A DNA stretch of 64,000 nt from Pyropia haitanensis (lineage: Eukaryota > Rhodophyta > Bangiophyceae > Bangiales > Bangiaceae): positions 4,143,966 through 4,207,965 of the forward strand of contig SDUX01000004.1 in NCBI GenBank assembly GCA_008729055.1. Direction: 5' to 3'. The notes under the pieces were generated by a model. That model ran no database searches, was not told the origin of the DNA, and saw only the letters and a program-made list of their open reading frames with translations. Below, piece after piece: positions 54,501-64,000 of this stretch (positions are counted from its first letter, which is position 1; every line of letters begins with the position of its first letter). Made by a program: the position numbers and the translations under genes.

Positions 54501-57500
54501 GGCGGCAAGGGCGGCGACAAGGGCAACACGGCGGCGGCGGCGGCGGCAGCGGCAAGGGCGGCGGCGATGGCGGCGGCGGCGGCAAGGGCGGCGACAAGGG
54601 CAACACGGCGGCGGCGGCGGCGGCGGCAGCGGCAACGGCGGCGGCGATGGCGGCGACGGCGGCAAGGGCGGCGACAAGGGCAACACGGCGGCGGCGGCGG
54701 CGGCGGCAGCGTCAACGGCGGCGGCGATGGCGGCGACGGCGGCAAGGGCGTTGACAAGGGCAACACGGCGGCGGCGGCGGCGGCGGCAGCGGCAAGAGCG
54801 GCGGCAAGTACAAGTCAGCGGCGGGGGCGGCGGGGGTGGTGTCGGCGGCAGGTATTTGGTGGGGGATGACGCGGGGAGGGCGAGGACGGGCGCGGCGGGA
54901 GTGGTGGGGGGGGGGCGGAGGTGTCGGCGGTGGTGGGTTTGGGTGGTGGTGGTGGTGTGGTGGCGGCGGCGTGGTGTTGGTGCCGAGGTGGGCGGGCGGT
55001 GTTGGCGACGGTCACGCACGTGGCGGGGTAGCTGGGGGGCTCCCCGGCCGTGTGCGTGGCGGCGTTGTGGATGGCGGGGTGGTGGTGGCGGGGTGGTGGT
55101 GGTGGGGTGGTAGCTGCCGGGGTGGTGGTGGTGGGTGGTGGTGGTGGTGGCTTGGTGGTGGTGGTGGGGTGGTGGCGGCGGCGTGGGGTGGTGACGGACG
55201 TGGCGGGGCACTTTGGGACGGTGCCCCCGTCGCGTCCTGGGTGGTGGGGGTTGGGGGGGGTGGGGGACCACGCCGACACGCCGCCGCCTCTGCCGCCACC
55301 GCCAGCTGCTGTCATTGCTGACTCGGCCATCGCTTCTCCCGCAGCTGCCGCTTGTGCCACTGCGTTTTTCTTTTTTTTTTTTCAGCTGTTTTTTTTTTTT
55401 TTTTGTTTGGGTGTGGGCGCGGGGGGTGTGGGGAGCTGAGGGGAGGGGGGGGGGGGCGGCGGAGGAGGGCCAGAGCGGAGAGGCGGCTGAGGGGAGGGGC
55501 GTGATGGTGGCGGCGGCGGTGGCGGCGGCGGCGGCAAGGGCGGCGACAAGGGCAACACGGCGGCGGCGGCGGCGGCGGCAGCGTCAACGGCGGCGGCGAT
55601 GGCGGCGGCGGCGGCAAGGGCGTTGACAAGGCAACACGGCGGCGGCGGCGGCGGCGGCAGCGTCAACGGCGGCGGCGATGGCGGCGACGGCGGCAAGGGC
55701 GTTGACAAGGGCAACACGGCGGCGGCGGCGGCGGCGGCAGCGGCAAGAGCGGCGGCAAGTACAAGTCAGCGGCGGGGGCGGCGGGGGTGGTGTCGGCGGC
55801 AGGTATTTGGTGGGGGATGACGCGGGGAGGGCGAGGACGGGCGCGGCGGGAGTGGTGGGGGGGGGGCGGAGGTGTCGGCGGTGGTGGGTTTGGGTGGTGG
55901 TGGTGGTGTGGTGGCGGCGGCGTGGTGGTGGTGCCGAGGTGGGCGGGCGGTGTTGGCGACGGTCACGCCACGTGGCGGGGTAGCTGGGGGGCTCCCCGGC
56001 CGTGTGCGTGGCCGGCGTTGTGGATGGCGGGGTGGTGGTGGCGGGGTGGTGGTGGTGGGGTGGTAGCTGCCGGGGTGGTGGTGGTGGGGTGGTGGTGGTG
56101 GTGGCTTGGTGGTGGTGGTGGGGTGGTGGCGGCGGCGTGGGGGTGGTGACGGACGTGGCGGGGCACTTTGGGACGGTGCCCCGTCGCGTCCTGGGTGGTG
56201 GGGGTTGGGGGGGTGGGGGACCACGCCGACACGCCGCCGCCTCTGCCGCCACCGCCAGCTGCTGTCATTGCTGACTCGGCCATCGCTTCTCCCGCAGCTG
56301 CCGCTTGTGCCACTGCGTTTTTCTTTTTTTTTTTTCAGCTGTTTTTTTTTTTTTTTTGTTTGGGTGTGGGCGCGGGGGGTGTGGGGAGCTGAGGGAGGGG
56401 GGGGGGCGGCGGAGGAGGGCCAGAGCGGAGAGGCGGCTGAGGGGAGGGGCGTGATGGTGGCGGCGGCGGTGGCGGCGGCGGCGGCAAGGGCGGCGACAAG
56501 GGCAACACGGCGGCGGCGGCGGCGGCGGCAGCTCAACGGCGGCGGCGATGGCGGCGGCGGCGGCAAGGGCGTTGACAAGGGCAACACGGCGGCGGCGGCG
56601 GCGGCGGCAGCGTCAACGGCGGCGGCGATGGCGGCGACGGCGGGCAAGGGCGTTGACAAGGGCAACACGGCGGCGGCGGCGGCGGCGGCAGCGGCAAGAG
56701 CGGCGGCAAGTACAAGTCAGCGGCGGGGGCGGCGGGGGTGGTGTCGGCGGCAGGTATTTGGTGGGGGATGACGCGGGGAGGGCGAGGACGGGCGCGGCGG
56801 GAGTGGTGGGGGGGGGGCGGAGGTGTCGGCGGTGGTGGGTTTGGGTGGTGGTGGTGGTGTGGTGGCGGCGGCGTGGTGGTGGTGCCGAGGTGGGCGGGCG
56901 GTGTTGGCGACGGTCACGCACGTGGCGGGGTAGCTGGGGGGCTCCCCGGCCGTGTGCGTGGCCGGCGTTGTGGATGGCGGGGTGGTGGTGGCGGGGTGGT
57001 GGTGGTGGGGTGGTAGCTGCCGGGGTGGTGGTGGTGGGGTGGTGGTGGTGGTGGCTTGGTGGTGGTGGTGGGGTGGTGGCGGCGGCGTGGGGGTGGTGAC
57101 GGACGTGGCGGGGCACTTTGGGACGGTGCCCCGTCGCGTCCTGGGTGGTGGGGGTTGGGGGGGTGGGGGACCACGCCGACACGCCGCCGCCTCTGCCGCC
57201 ACCGCCAGCTGCTGTCATTGCTGACTCGGCCATCGCTTCTCCCGCAGCTGCCGCTTGTGCCACTGCGTTTTTTCTTTTTTTTTTTTCAGCTGTTTTTTTT
57301 TTTTTTTTTGTTTGGGTGTGGGCGCGGGGGGTGTGGGGAGCTGAGGGGAGGGGGGGGGGGGCGGCGGAGGAGGGCCAGAGCGGAGAGGCGGCTGAGGGGA
57401 GGGGCGTGATGGTGGCGGCGGCGGTGGCCGGCGGCGGCGGCAAGGGCGGCGACAAGGGCAACACGGCGGCGGCGGCGGCGGCGGCAGCGGCAAGGGCGGC

Positions 57501-59510
57501 GGCGATGGCGGCGGCGGCGGCAAGGGCGGCGACAAGGGCAACACGGCGGCGGCGGCGGCGGCGGCAGCGGCAACGGCGGCGGCGATGGCGGCGACGGCGG
57601 CAAGGGCGGCGACAAGGGCAACACGGCGGCGGCGGCGGCGGCAGCGGCAAGGGCGGCGGCGATGGCGGCGGCGGCGGCAAGGGCGGCGACAAGGGCAACA
57701 CGGCGGCGGCGGCGGCGGCGGCAGCGGCAACGGCGGCGGCGATGGCGGCGACGGCGGCAAGGGCGGCGACAAGGGCAACACGCGGCGGCGGCGGCGGCGG
57801 CAGCGTCAACGGCGGCGGCGATGGCGGCGACGGCGGCAAGGGCGTTGACAAGGGCAACACGGCGGCGGCGGCGGCGGCGGCAGCGGCAAGAGCGGCGGCA
57901 AGTACAAGTCAGCGGCGGGGGCGGCGGGGGTGGTGTCGGCGGCAGGTATTTGGTGGGGGATGACGCGGGGAGGCGAGGACGGGCGCGGCGGGAGTGGTGG
58001 GGGGGGGGCGGAGGTGTCGGCGGTGGTGGGTTTGGGTGGTGGTGGTGGTGTGGTGGCGGCGGCGTGGTGTTGGTGCCGAGGTGGGCGGGCGGTGTTGGCG
58101 ACGGTCACGCACGTGGCGGGGTAGCTGGGGGGCTCCCCGGCCGTGTGCGTGGCCGGCGTTGTGGATGGCGGGGTGGTGGTGGCGGGTGGTGGTGGTGGGG
58201 TGGTAGCTGCCGGGGTGGTGGTGGTGGGGTGGTGGTGGTGGTGGCTTGGTGGTGGTGGTGGGGTGGTGGCGGCGGCGTGGGGGTGGTGACGGACGTGGCG
58301 GGGCACTTTGGGACGGTGCCCCGTCGCGTCCTGGGTGGTGGGGGTTGGGGGGGGTGGGGGACCACGCGACACGCCGCCGCCTCTGCCGCCACCGCCAGCT
58401 GCTGTCATTGCTGACTCGGCCATCGCTTCTCCCGCAGCTGCCGCTTGTGCCACTGCGTTTTTCTTTTTTTTTTTTCAGCTGTTTTTTTTTTTTTTTTGTT
58501 TGGGTGTGGGCGCGGGGGTGTGGGGAGCTGAGGGGAGGGGGGGGGGGGCGGCGGAGGAGGGCCAGAGCGGAGAGGCGGCTGAGGGGAGGGGCGTGATGGT
58601 GGCGGCGGCGGTGGCGGCGGCGGCGGCAAGGGCGGCGACAAGGGCAACACGGCGGCGGCGGCGGCGGCGGCAGCGGCAAGGGCGGCGGCGATGGCGGCGG
58701 CGGCGGCAAGGGCGGCGACAAGGGCAACACGGCGGCGGCGGCGGCGCGGCAGCGTCAACGGCGGCGGCGATGGCGGCGACGGCGGCAAGGGCGTTGACAA
58801 GGCAACACGGCGGCGGCGGCGGCGGCGGCAGCGGCAAGAGCGGCGGCAAGTACAAGTCAGCGGCGGGGGCGGCGGGGGTGGTGTCGGCGGCAGGTATTTG
58901 GTGGGGGATGACGCGGGGAGGGCGAGGACGGGCGCGGCGGGAGTGGTGGGGGGGGGCGGAGGTGTCGGCGGTGGTGGGTTTGGTGGTGGTGGTGGTGTGG
59001 TGGCGGCGGCGTGGTGGTGGTGCCGAGGTGGGCGGGCGGTGTTGGCGACGGTCACGCACGTGGCGGGGTAGCTGGGGGGCTCCCCGGCCGTGTGCGTGGC
59101 CGGCGTTGTGGATGGCGGGGTGGTGGTGGCGGGGTGGTGGTGGTGGGGTGGTAGCTGCCGGGGTGGTGGTGGTGGGTGGTGGTGGTGGTGGCTTGGTGGT
59201 GGTGGTGGGGTGGTGGCGGCGGCGTGGGGTGGTGACGGACGTGGCGGGGCACTTTGGGACGGTGCCCCGTCGCGTCCTGGGTGGTGGGGGTTGGGGGGGT
59301 GGGGGACCACGCCGACACGCCGCCGCCTCTGCCGCCACCGCCAGCTGCTGTCATTGCTGACTCGGCCATCGCTTCTCCCGCAGCTGCCGCTTGTGCCACT
59401 GCCTTTTTCTTTTTTTTTTTCAGCTGTTTTTTTTTTTTTTTTGTTTGGGTGTGGCGCGGGGGGTGTGGGGAGCTGAGGGGAGGGAGGGGCGGCGGTGGAG
59501 GGCGAGATGG
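48600..59510 (+). repeat. GGC higher-order repeat, copy B (10 full units plus a diverged first unit)
   Basis: GTATTTGG anchors are at about 49,528, 50,709, 51,591, 52,785, 53,661, 54,852, 55,803, 56,754, 57,947 and 58,893. Successive spacings are about 1,181, 882, 1,194, 876, 1,191, 951, 951, 1,193 and 946 bp. The differences (about 240-315 bp) correspond to three or four 80 bp minisatellite units. Minisatellite blocks precede each anchor and hold from two to six units. The T-tract after TTTTCAGCTG is a longer pure run than in copy A, where some units read TTGTTTTATATTTTG. Some units contain single extra or missing G, which may be consensus error. Confidence 0.9.
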
Positions 59511-59735
59511 GAGGGAGGAGTGAGGGAGAGGGCGCGGTGAGATGTCGGGGGGGAGCCAGTTTGTACCATTGGCACGTCATCACCCTCATGTTGTTCGCAT
59601 TCGCCGCGTTTGTCGCCGCCTGTCTCGACTTTCGCTCTTGCGGCTGCGCCGGCGGCGTCACCGCTCCCTTCCCGCGTGCCGAAATGGCGCGTTTGTGGTG
59701 CCAAGGCGCACGCGCTGGTGCATCTTTGACTCGAA

Positions 59736-60104
59736 ATGGCCGCGCGGATGTGGCCGTGGCGGTGCGCCTGGGAATGGCCACGCTGCGTACCGCGCGTACG
59801 GCTCGCGGACGGAGCAGATTGATGGGGACGTGTTTGCGCTGGGGTGCTCGCGGGCCGCAGCGGGGGAGTCGCGCGCGGTGGCAGAGGCGGCATCGGCCAA
59901 ACTCGACCCCGCATCCACAGGCGCAGCAGAGGGAGTGGGGGGGGGGGGGAGCGGGACGTGCCGCAGGCGGCGCTCCTCCGGGCGGTGCAGGCCGACGCGG
60001 GGCGCGGCGGGGGTGTCGACGGCGGAGTTTCGGGGCGGCCGTCCCGACGCTGGTAGAGGAGGAGCGGGTGGTGGTGGTGGGGGGGGAGCACGCTGCGTCG
60101 GATC
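59736..60104 (+). pseudogene. MCM4: MCM4 C-terminal fragment, copy B, frameshifted
   Basis: Nucleotide counterpart of 20,032-20,406. The frame is broken: one C is missing near 59,743, one G near 59,795 and one G in the run near 59,945. The segment encoding the AAAGVS region is altered near 60,000, and one extra G is present near 60,035. The peptide pieces ADVAVAVRLGMATLR and PTLVEEERVVVV-like remain readable in separate frames. It cannot encode the domain as it stands. Confidence 0.55.
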
Positions 60105-60322
60105 GCGACGGACGCGGAAGGCGGGGGAATGGGGAAGGGGCCGGCAGTTGCGGGGGGCGTGTCGGGATGCACTTGTCTTTTTGTGTGCCTGCTTGGTTGT
60201 CGGCAGCGCGGCTGCACCCGCCCCAGTGGTGCCCAGTGTAGTGACCAGTGTAGAGGGTGCCCACGGCCGTGGCCGCCGACATGGTTTCGCCGACAGTGAC
60301 ACCCCGCCCACCACGGCGCACC

Positions 60323-62140
60323 CTAAACCGCCACCGGCGGGCGCCCCCCCCGCAGCCGCAACAACCGGCGCGCGCGGCAGCTGGTCCCCCCCCCCTGCGC
60401 GTCGTTCCGCCCCCCCGCCCCCGTATCATACATCTCGCGCCCCGCCGCGACAAACGCGTCGCGCACCGCCGCGGCCGCCGTCGGCGACAGCGGCCCCCCC
60501 GCGACCGCCGCCGGCGCGCCCGCCCCCGGGATCGGCTCGATGGCCTCCCCGCGAGCACCGCCCGCAGCTGCCGCCCCTGCAGCTGCACCCCCCGGTGTTT
60601 TGCGTGCGCCGCCATGGCCTTGCCCACAATCCCGACCGCATCCGCGTCGAGCAGGGGGGCGGCGCGACGGGTCGAGCGCGATGCACTGCAGCAGCGCAGT
60701 TGCTTGCTCCGCGATCGACGCGTCGTCGGGAAAGGCCACGATCGCGCCGAGGGCGGTGCTGACCGCGCCGCCGACCATCGCCTGCGTGGCGTTGGCATCG
60801 CTGCCCTCACACAGCGCGCGGAGGACGCGGCATGCGTGCTCCGTGACGCCCGCCGCCGCCTGGTGGCGGCCCGCCACGGCCCGCACGGCGGCGACGGCGC
60901 GGAGCATGCCCGCGCGCTCCTGGTTGGCGGCGTGCCCGAAAATCGCGTTGCCGAGCGCGAGGAACGCCGACTCGACCGCCCGCGGCCCGGACAAGGGGGT
61001 GGAGAGCGCGCCGACAAGCAGGTCTACCCCGCCCGCCGCGGCGACGCGGTCCCGGTTCTCAGGCAGGAAGCACAGGTAGCGCAGCGCCGCGACGCCTTTT
61101 TCCACCACCGCCCCGCCCGATGGGGCGCCTTCATCGCCCGCACCACCGCCTCGACGCCGCCAATGCGACCGACTTCGAGCGGCGCGCCCTCCCCCGCCGC
61201 GGCCACGTGGCGGAAGATGCCCACCGCGTCATCGGCAACGGTGGCGGAATCTGGGTAGGCGGCGAGGAGGGTGAGCGCCGCGCGCACGCCACCCGCCGCG
61301 AGGATGGGCGCCCGGTTGGCTTCCTTGACGTTGGACAGGTTGTCAAGCGCGACGCAGCTCTGGTGTGCCACCTCCCGCTCCCGGGAGCCGTGGTTGACAA
61401 TCGCCCCGACGAGCGCCTCGATGACGCGGCAGCCGCCGACGCCGGCCCGGTCCGCGTTGGCGTCGGCCTTGTACAGCAGGTTGCGAAGGGCGAGGCTGCC
61501 CCGCGCCGCGAAGGGCTGGTAGTCGGGGTGGCGGAGCATCGCGCCCGCGATTGCGTCGAGGCCGCCCGCCACGCCAACGCGGTCCTTGGCGGCGGCGGAG
61601 CCAAAGGTCAGGTTGGACAGCACCAGACAGCCGTGGCTCGCCAGCCGCGCGTCGGCGGCAAAGGCGCCCATCGCAGCAACGACGCTCTCAATGCCGCCGC
61701 CGTCAACAATCGCTTCGCGGTGGGCGGCGGTCTGCGTCAGGTTGCGGAGCGCCTTGATTGCCAACGTTGTCGCCGCGACGCCAGTCGTCGCGCCCGGTGG
61801 GGTGGCGACAGCGCCGCCGCGGCGGCCGCCGCGACCGCGCGGCGAGGCAGGCGAGCACCGCCGCGACGCCGTCGGCGGCGAGCACCTCGTCCGCGGCGGC
61901 GGCGTCGTGAATAGTGAGCGCGAGGAGTACGCGGCACGCCGCGTCCACGACCGCCGGCGCGCCTGGGTGCGTGCGCAGCGGCGCGACGACGGCCTTGATG
62001 CCGCCCTGCGCGCGGAACTTTTCCACCGTCACCGCAAGGGTGCCGACAAAGACGCGCAGCGCGTTGGTCGACCGCACCGTCGAGGAGAGGTGGAGGGAGC
62101 GCATCGACGAGCCGCCGCCATCGCCGCCCAGCCGCGCCAT
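60323..62140 (-). pseudogene. Armadillo-repeat gene, copy B, several frameshifts
   Basis: Counterpart of 20,627-22,453, with the same ATG (62,140-62,138) and stop. Relative to copy A it lacks one A near 61,835, one G in a run near 61,800, one G in a run near 61,126, two G in a run near 60,655 and one C in a run near 60,550. It also has an in-frame 3-bp loss near 60,493. The first three deletions sum to 3 and the next two sum to 3, so the frame is lost twice and regained twice. The ARM sequence between the lesions is unchanged. The mostly homopolymer pattern fits long-read consensus error as well as gene decay. If the deletions are errors, this is a second functional gene. Confidence 0.6.
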
Positions 62141-63925
62141 GCTGCCCGAGCGGGGGGGGCCGCCGCCGGCGGCGGCGACAAAGCTGGACGACTTGGAAAA
62201 CGTGCCGAGCCGGCGGATGCTCCGGCTGGCGCGCGACGACGACGGGCCGTCGGCACCCGCACCGCCACCACCGCTGTCCACCCCTCAGCCGCTCCTACCG
62301 CCGCCCGCGGGCGCGCCCTCCTTGTCCACCGCGGCGAGCAGGTCCGCCGCCGCACCGCGCGCCTGGAGGGTCACCTCCGCCACCTACGCCGACTGGCCGC
62401 CACTCGCCTTGGCCGCGACCGAGCCCCCACCATCGGCCGACGCGCCGCGCCGCCGCCGCTGCCGCTGCCACCACCGCCGCTGCCACTGCGGCCGGCGCTG
62501 CCGCGCCGAGCGAGCCGGAAGGGGAGACGGCCAGGTGGACGCCCACGGGGGACACCGCTCCGCCGCCGGCTGCCGCCTTGGCCGCCCCATCCCGCGAGCT
62601 GGGCAGCGTCGGGTCACAGGGCAGGTCCGCCGACACCATGCCCGTCGGCCAAAGTATGGCACCGCAGTCGGGCGGGTGGCCGTCGCCCGCAACCAACGCC
62701 TGCCGCTGCCGGCAACCGCGCTTGGCCACGCCCGCCGGCCGCGTCTACCAGCCGCCGCCTAGCCGGCGCTGCCACGCGGGCGGGCAAGCTCCCGCGCGGC
62801 GGGGGGAAAGAAGGACCTACGCCAACGCGGGAGAACGGCGCCCACGTACGGCAACTGGGAGCGCCCGCCTACACGCCGCGCGCGGCGGGCGGACCGACCG
62901 GCACGCGCGGCGGGACGACACACTCGCAGCGTCGGGCGCACAGCGCGTGACGGGGCGCGGGTCGGCGGCGCGCCACAAGATCTACCCGCGCCTGCGGCGC
63001 CGCCGCGACTTGCTGGCGCGCCCGCGGCCGACGCACGCGCCGGCAGCCGCGCGGGCGGCCTGCTCGGCGGGTCGCAGTCGGCCTCCCCCGCCGTCTCCCC
63101 CACGCCCGCCCCCTCCCCTCCCACTCCGCCCACCGCAAACGCCAACGTCGCCGCTCCCAGCCAGTCGTGTGGCTCCGCCATACACCGTCAAGCGCTGAAC
63201 GCAGCCACAAAGAAAAGAGCAACACACCAGGCGGAGGGTCAGGGCGGGCACCCGTCGGCCGGTGGTGGGCCACCGGCGGCAGCGCCGGCGGCGGCGCCCG
63301 CCGGGCTCGGCAGCAGCAGCGCGTCATCACGGCGGTGACGCCATGAGTGGGAGTGGGCGAGACCACTCGCCGCGGGCGGCGGGGGAGGATGGGGAGAGGT
63401 GGATGAGCAGCGGGGAGATGGCAACCGCCAACACGGGCACCCTCTCGCCGTGAGCGACCGCACTCGCGCCCGGCCGCCGGCACAAAGCGAGGCGCAGCGC
63501 AAACTCATGAAGCACAGACAGATCCGGTCGGAAAATTGAAAACGGGCCAACCTTTTTCGGAAAGACCCGGAACGATGGTCGAGAACCAGAGTGTCCCCCG
63601 CGCGCCCCACTCGCCAGGGTTGCAAGATTTCAGTAAAATCATGCTCGGAAGCTATGATTCCATTAAAATTATCGTTCGTGTCAGTTTATAATTATAGAAA
63701 CCATGAATATTGCCACGTGTAGATGCAGCCCCCAGTTCGAAGCACCCAATGTTGTCGAGACCAGGTGGTGGCAAGCACCGCCACGCGTTCGCTGGAGAGA
63801 TGGATAGAACACCGTGCGTATCTCATGTCTGCCTCTGCCAGAAGAACCCCGCCTTGCTTGACTGTATGGACACTCAGACTACCGAGAGGCCCTATCAAGC
63901 GGCTGGCACTCTCCGCGATTCTCTC
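62141..63925. other. Upstream region of ARM copy B
   Basis: Counterpart of 22,454-24,242. The in-frame TGA ahead of the ARM frame is conserved (CTCAGCCGCTCC on the plus strand near 62,284). The Gly/Ser-coding extension upstream is additionally frameshifted, for example by base losses near 62,449 and 62,503. The AT-richer candidate promoter segment lies at about 63,500-63,720. Confidence 0.35.
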
Positions 63926-64000
63926 CTCTGCGGTGAGGCACTGCCCCACTTGCAGGCGGTGGCTGTCAAGGTTATGGCTGCCTTTCGGCGTTGCGGCCGG
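63926..64000 (+). mobile_element. hAT transposase relic, copy B, cut by window edge
   Basis: Identical to the first 75 bp of the copy A relic (the peptide PHLQAVAVKVMA is readable). The diagnostic dimerisation core would lie just outside the window. Confidence 0.5.

Larger units (their letters stand above)
25280..64000 (+). repeat. Segmental duplication, copy B (continues past the right edge)
   Basis: Same element order and orientation as 7,703-24,317, but about 22 kb longer. The extra length is almost entirely the satellite (16.7 kb against 1.3 kb) and the GGC higher-order repeat (10.9 kb against 4.1 kb). The last base of the window matches copy A base 24,317, inside the hAT relic, so the end of the unit is not reached. 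Single-copy parts differ by scattered substitutions and many short deletions, often in homopolymers. Confidence 0.9.

Noticed and set aside
1..64000. tRNA, rRNA, telomeric repeat or organellar sequence
   Set aside because: I saw no tRNA-like cloverleaf, rRNA core, telomere-like short repeat or AT-rich organellar gene by reading both strands. A covariance-model search would be needed to exclude small RNAs.

Overview
The window looks like a very GC-rich nuclear region of a eukaryote. The recognisable proteins are eukaryotic: an N-glycosylated secreted protein, an armadillo-repeat protein, the tail of the MCM4 replicative helicase, and a hAT transposase relic. Codons are dominated by G/C in the third position, proteins are alanine-rich, and CCAAT-type promoter boxes sit in small AT-richer islands. 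There is no ribosome-binding-site or operon structure. A bangiophycean red alga (Porphyra/Pyropia type) would fit, but this is an inference from composition and style, not from a marker gene.

The dominant feature is a direct tandem segmental duplication. Copy A runs from about 7,703 to 24,317. Copy B runs from about 25,280 to the right edge at 64,000, which corresponds to base 24,317 of copy A, so the duplicated unit probably continues beyond the window. The order in each copy is: (1) an array of an 80-81 bp satellite; (2) about 6.6 kb of mostly single-copy sequence containing diverged repeats, promoter-like islands and only tiny candidate ORFs; (3) a higher-order repeat built of an 80 bp GGC-rich minisatellite plus a spacer of roughly 0.75 kb; (4) an orphan MCM4 C-terminal fragment (plus strand) convergent with an armadillo-repeat gene (minus strand); (5) a hAT relic. 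The copies are nearly identical in the single-copy parts but differ greatly in the arrays: about 15 versus about 207 satellite units, and 3 versus 10 higher-order units.

Outside the duplication, 1-982 (minus) is the 5' part of a secreted, cysteine-containing, Pro/Ser/Thr-tailed protein. Positions 983-7,702 contain no gene I can identify, apart from one weak 341-codon ORF at 2,338-3,363. Positions 24,660-25,280 hold an AT-rich island with inverted repeats at the junction between the copies.

The most striking observation is that the 81 bp unit resolves almost completely into two perfect hairpins (13-bp and 12-bp stems) joined by a 13-nt linker. Nearly all variation between units lies in the 11-nt loop of the first hairpin and in one C-run. 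The giant open frames across both kinds of array are composition artefacts. The armadillo gene of copy A is intact from its first ATG after an upstream in-frame stop. The copy B counterpart carries several short deletions, mainly in homopolymers, which may be decay or assembly consensus error.
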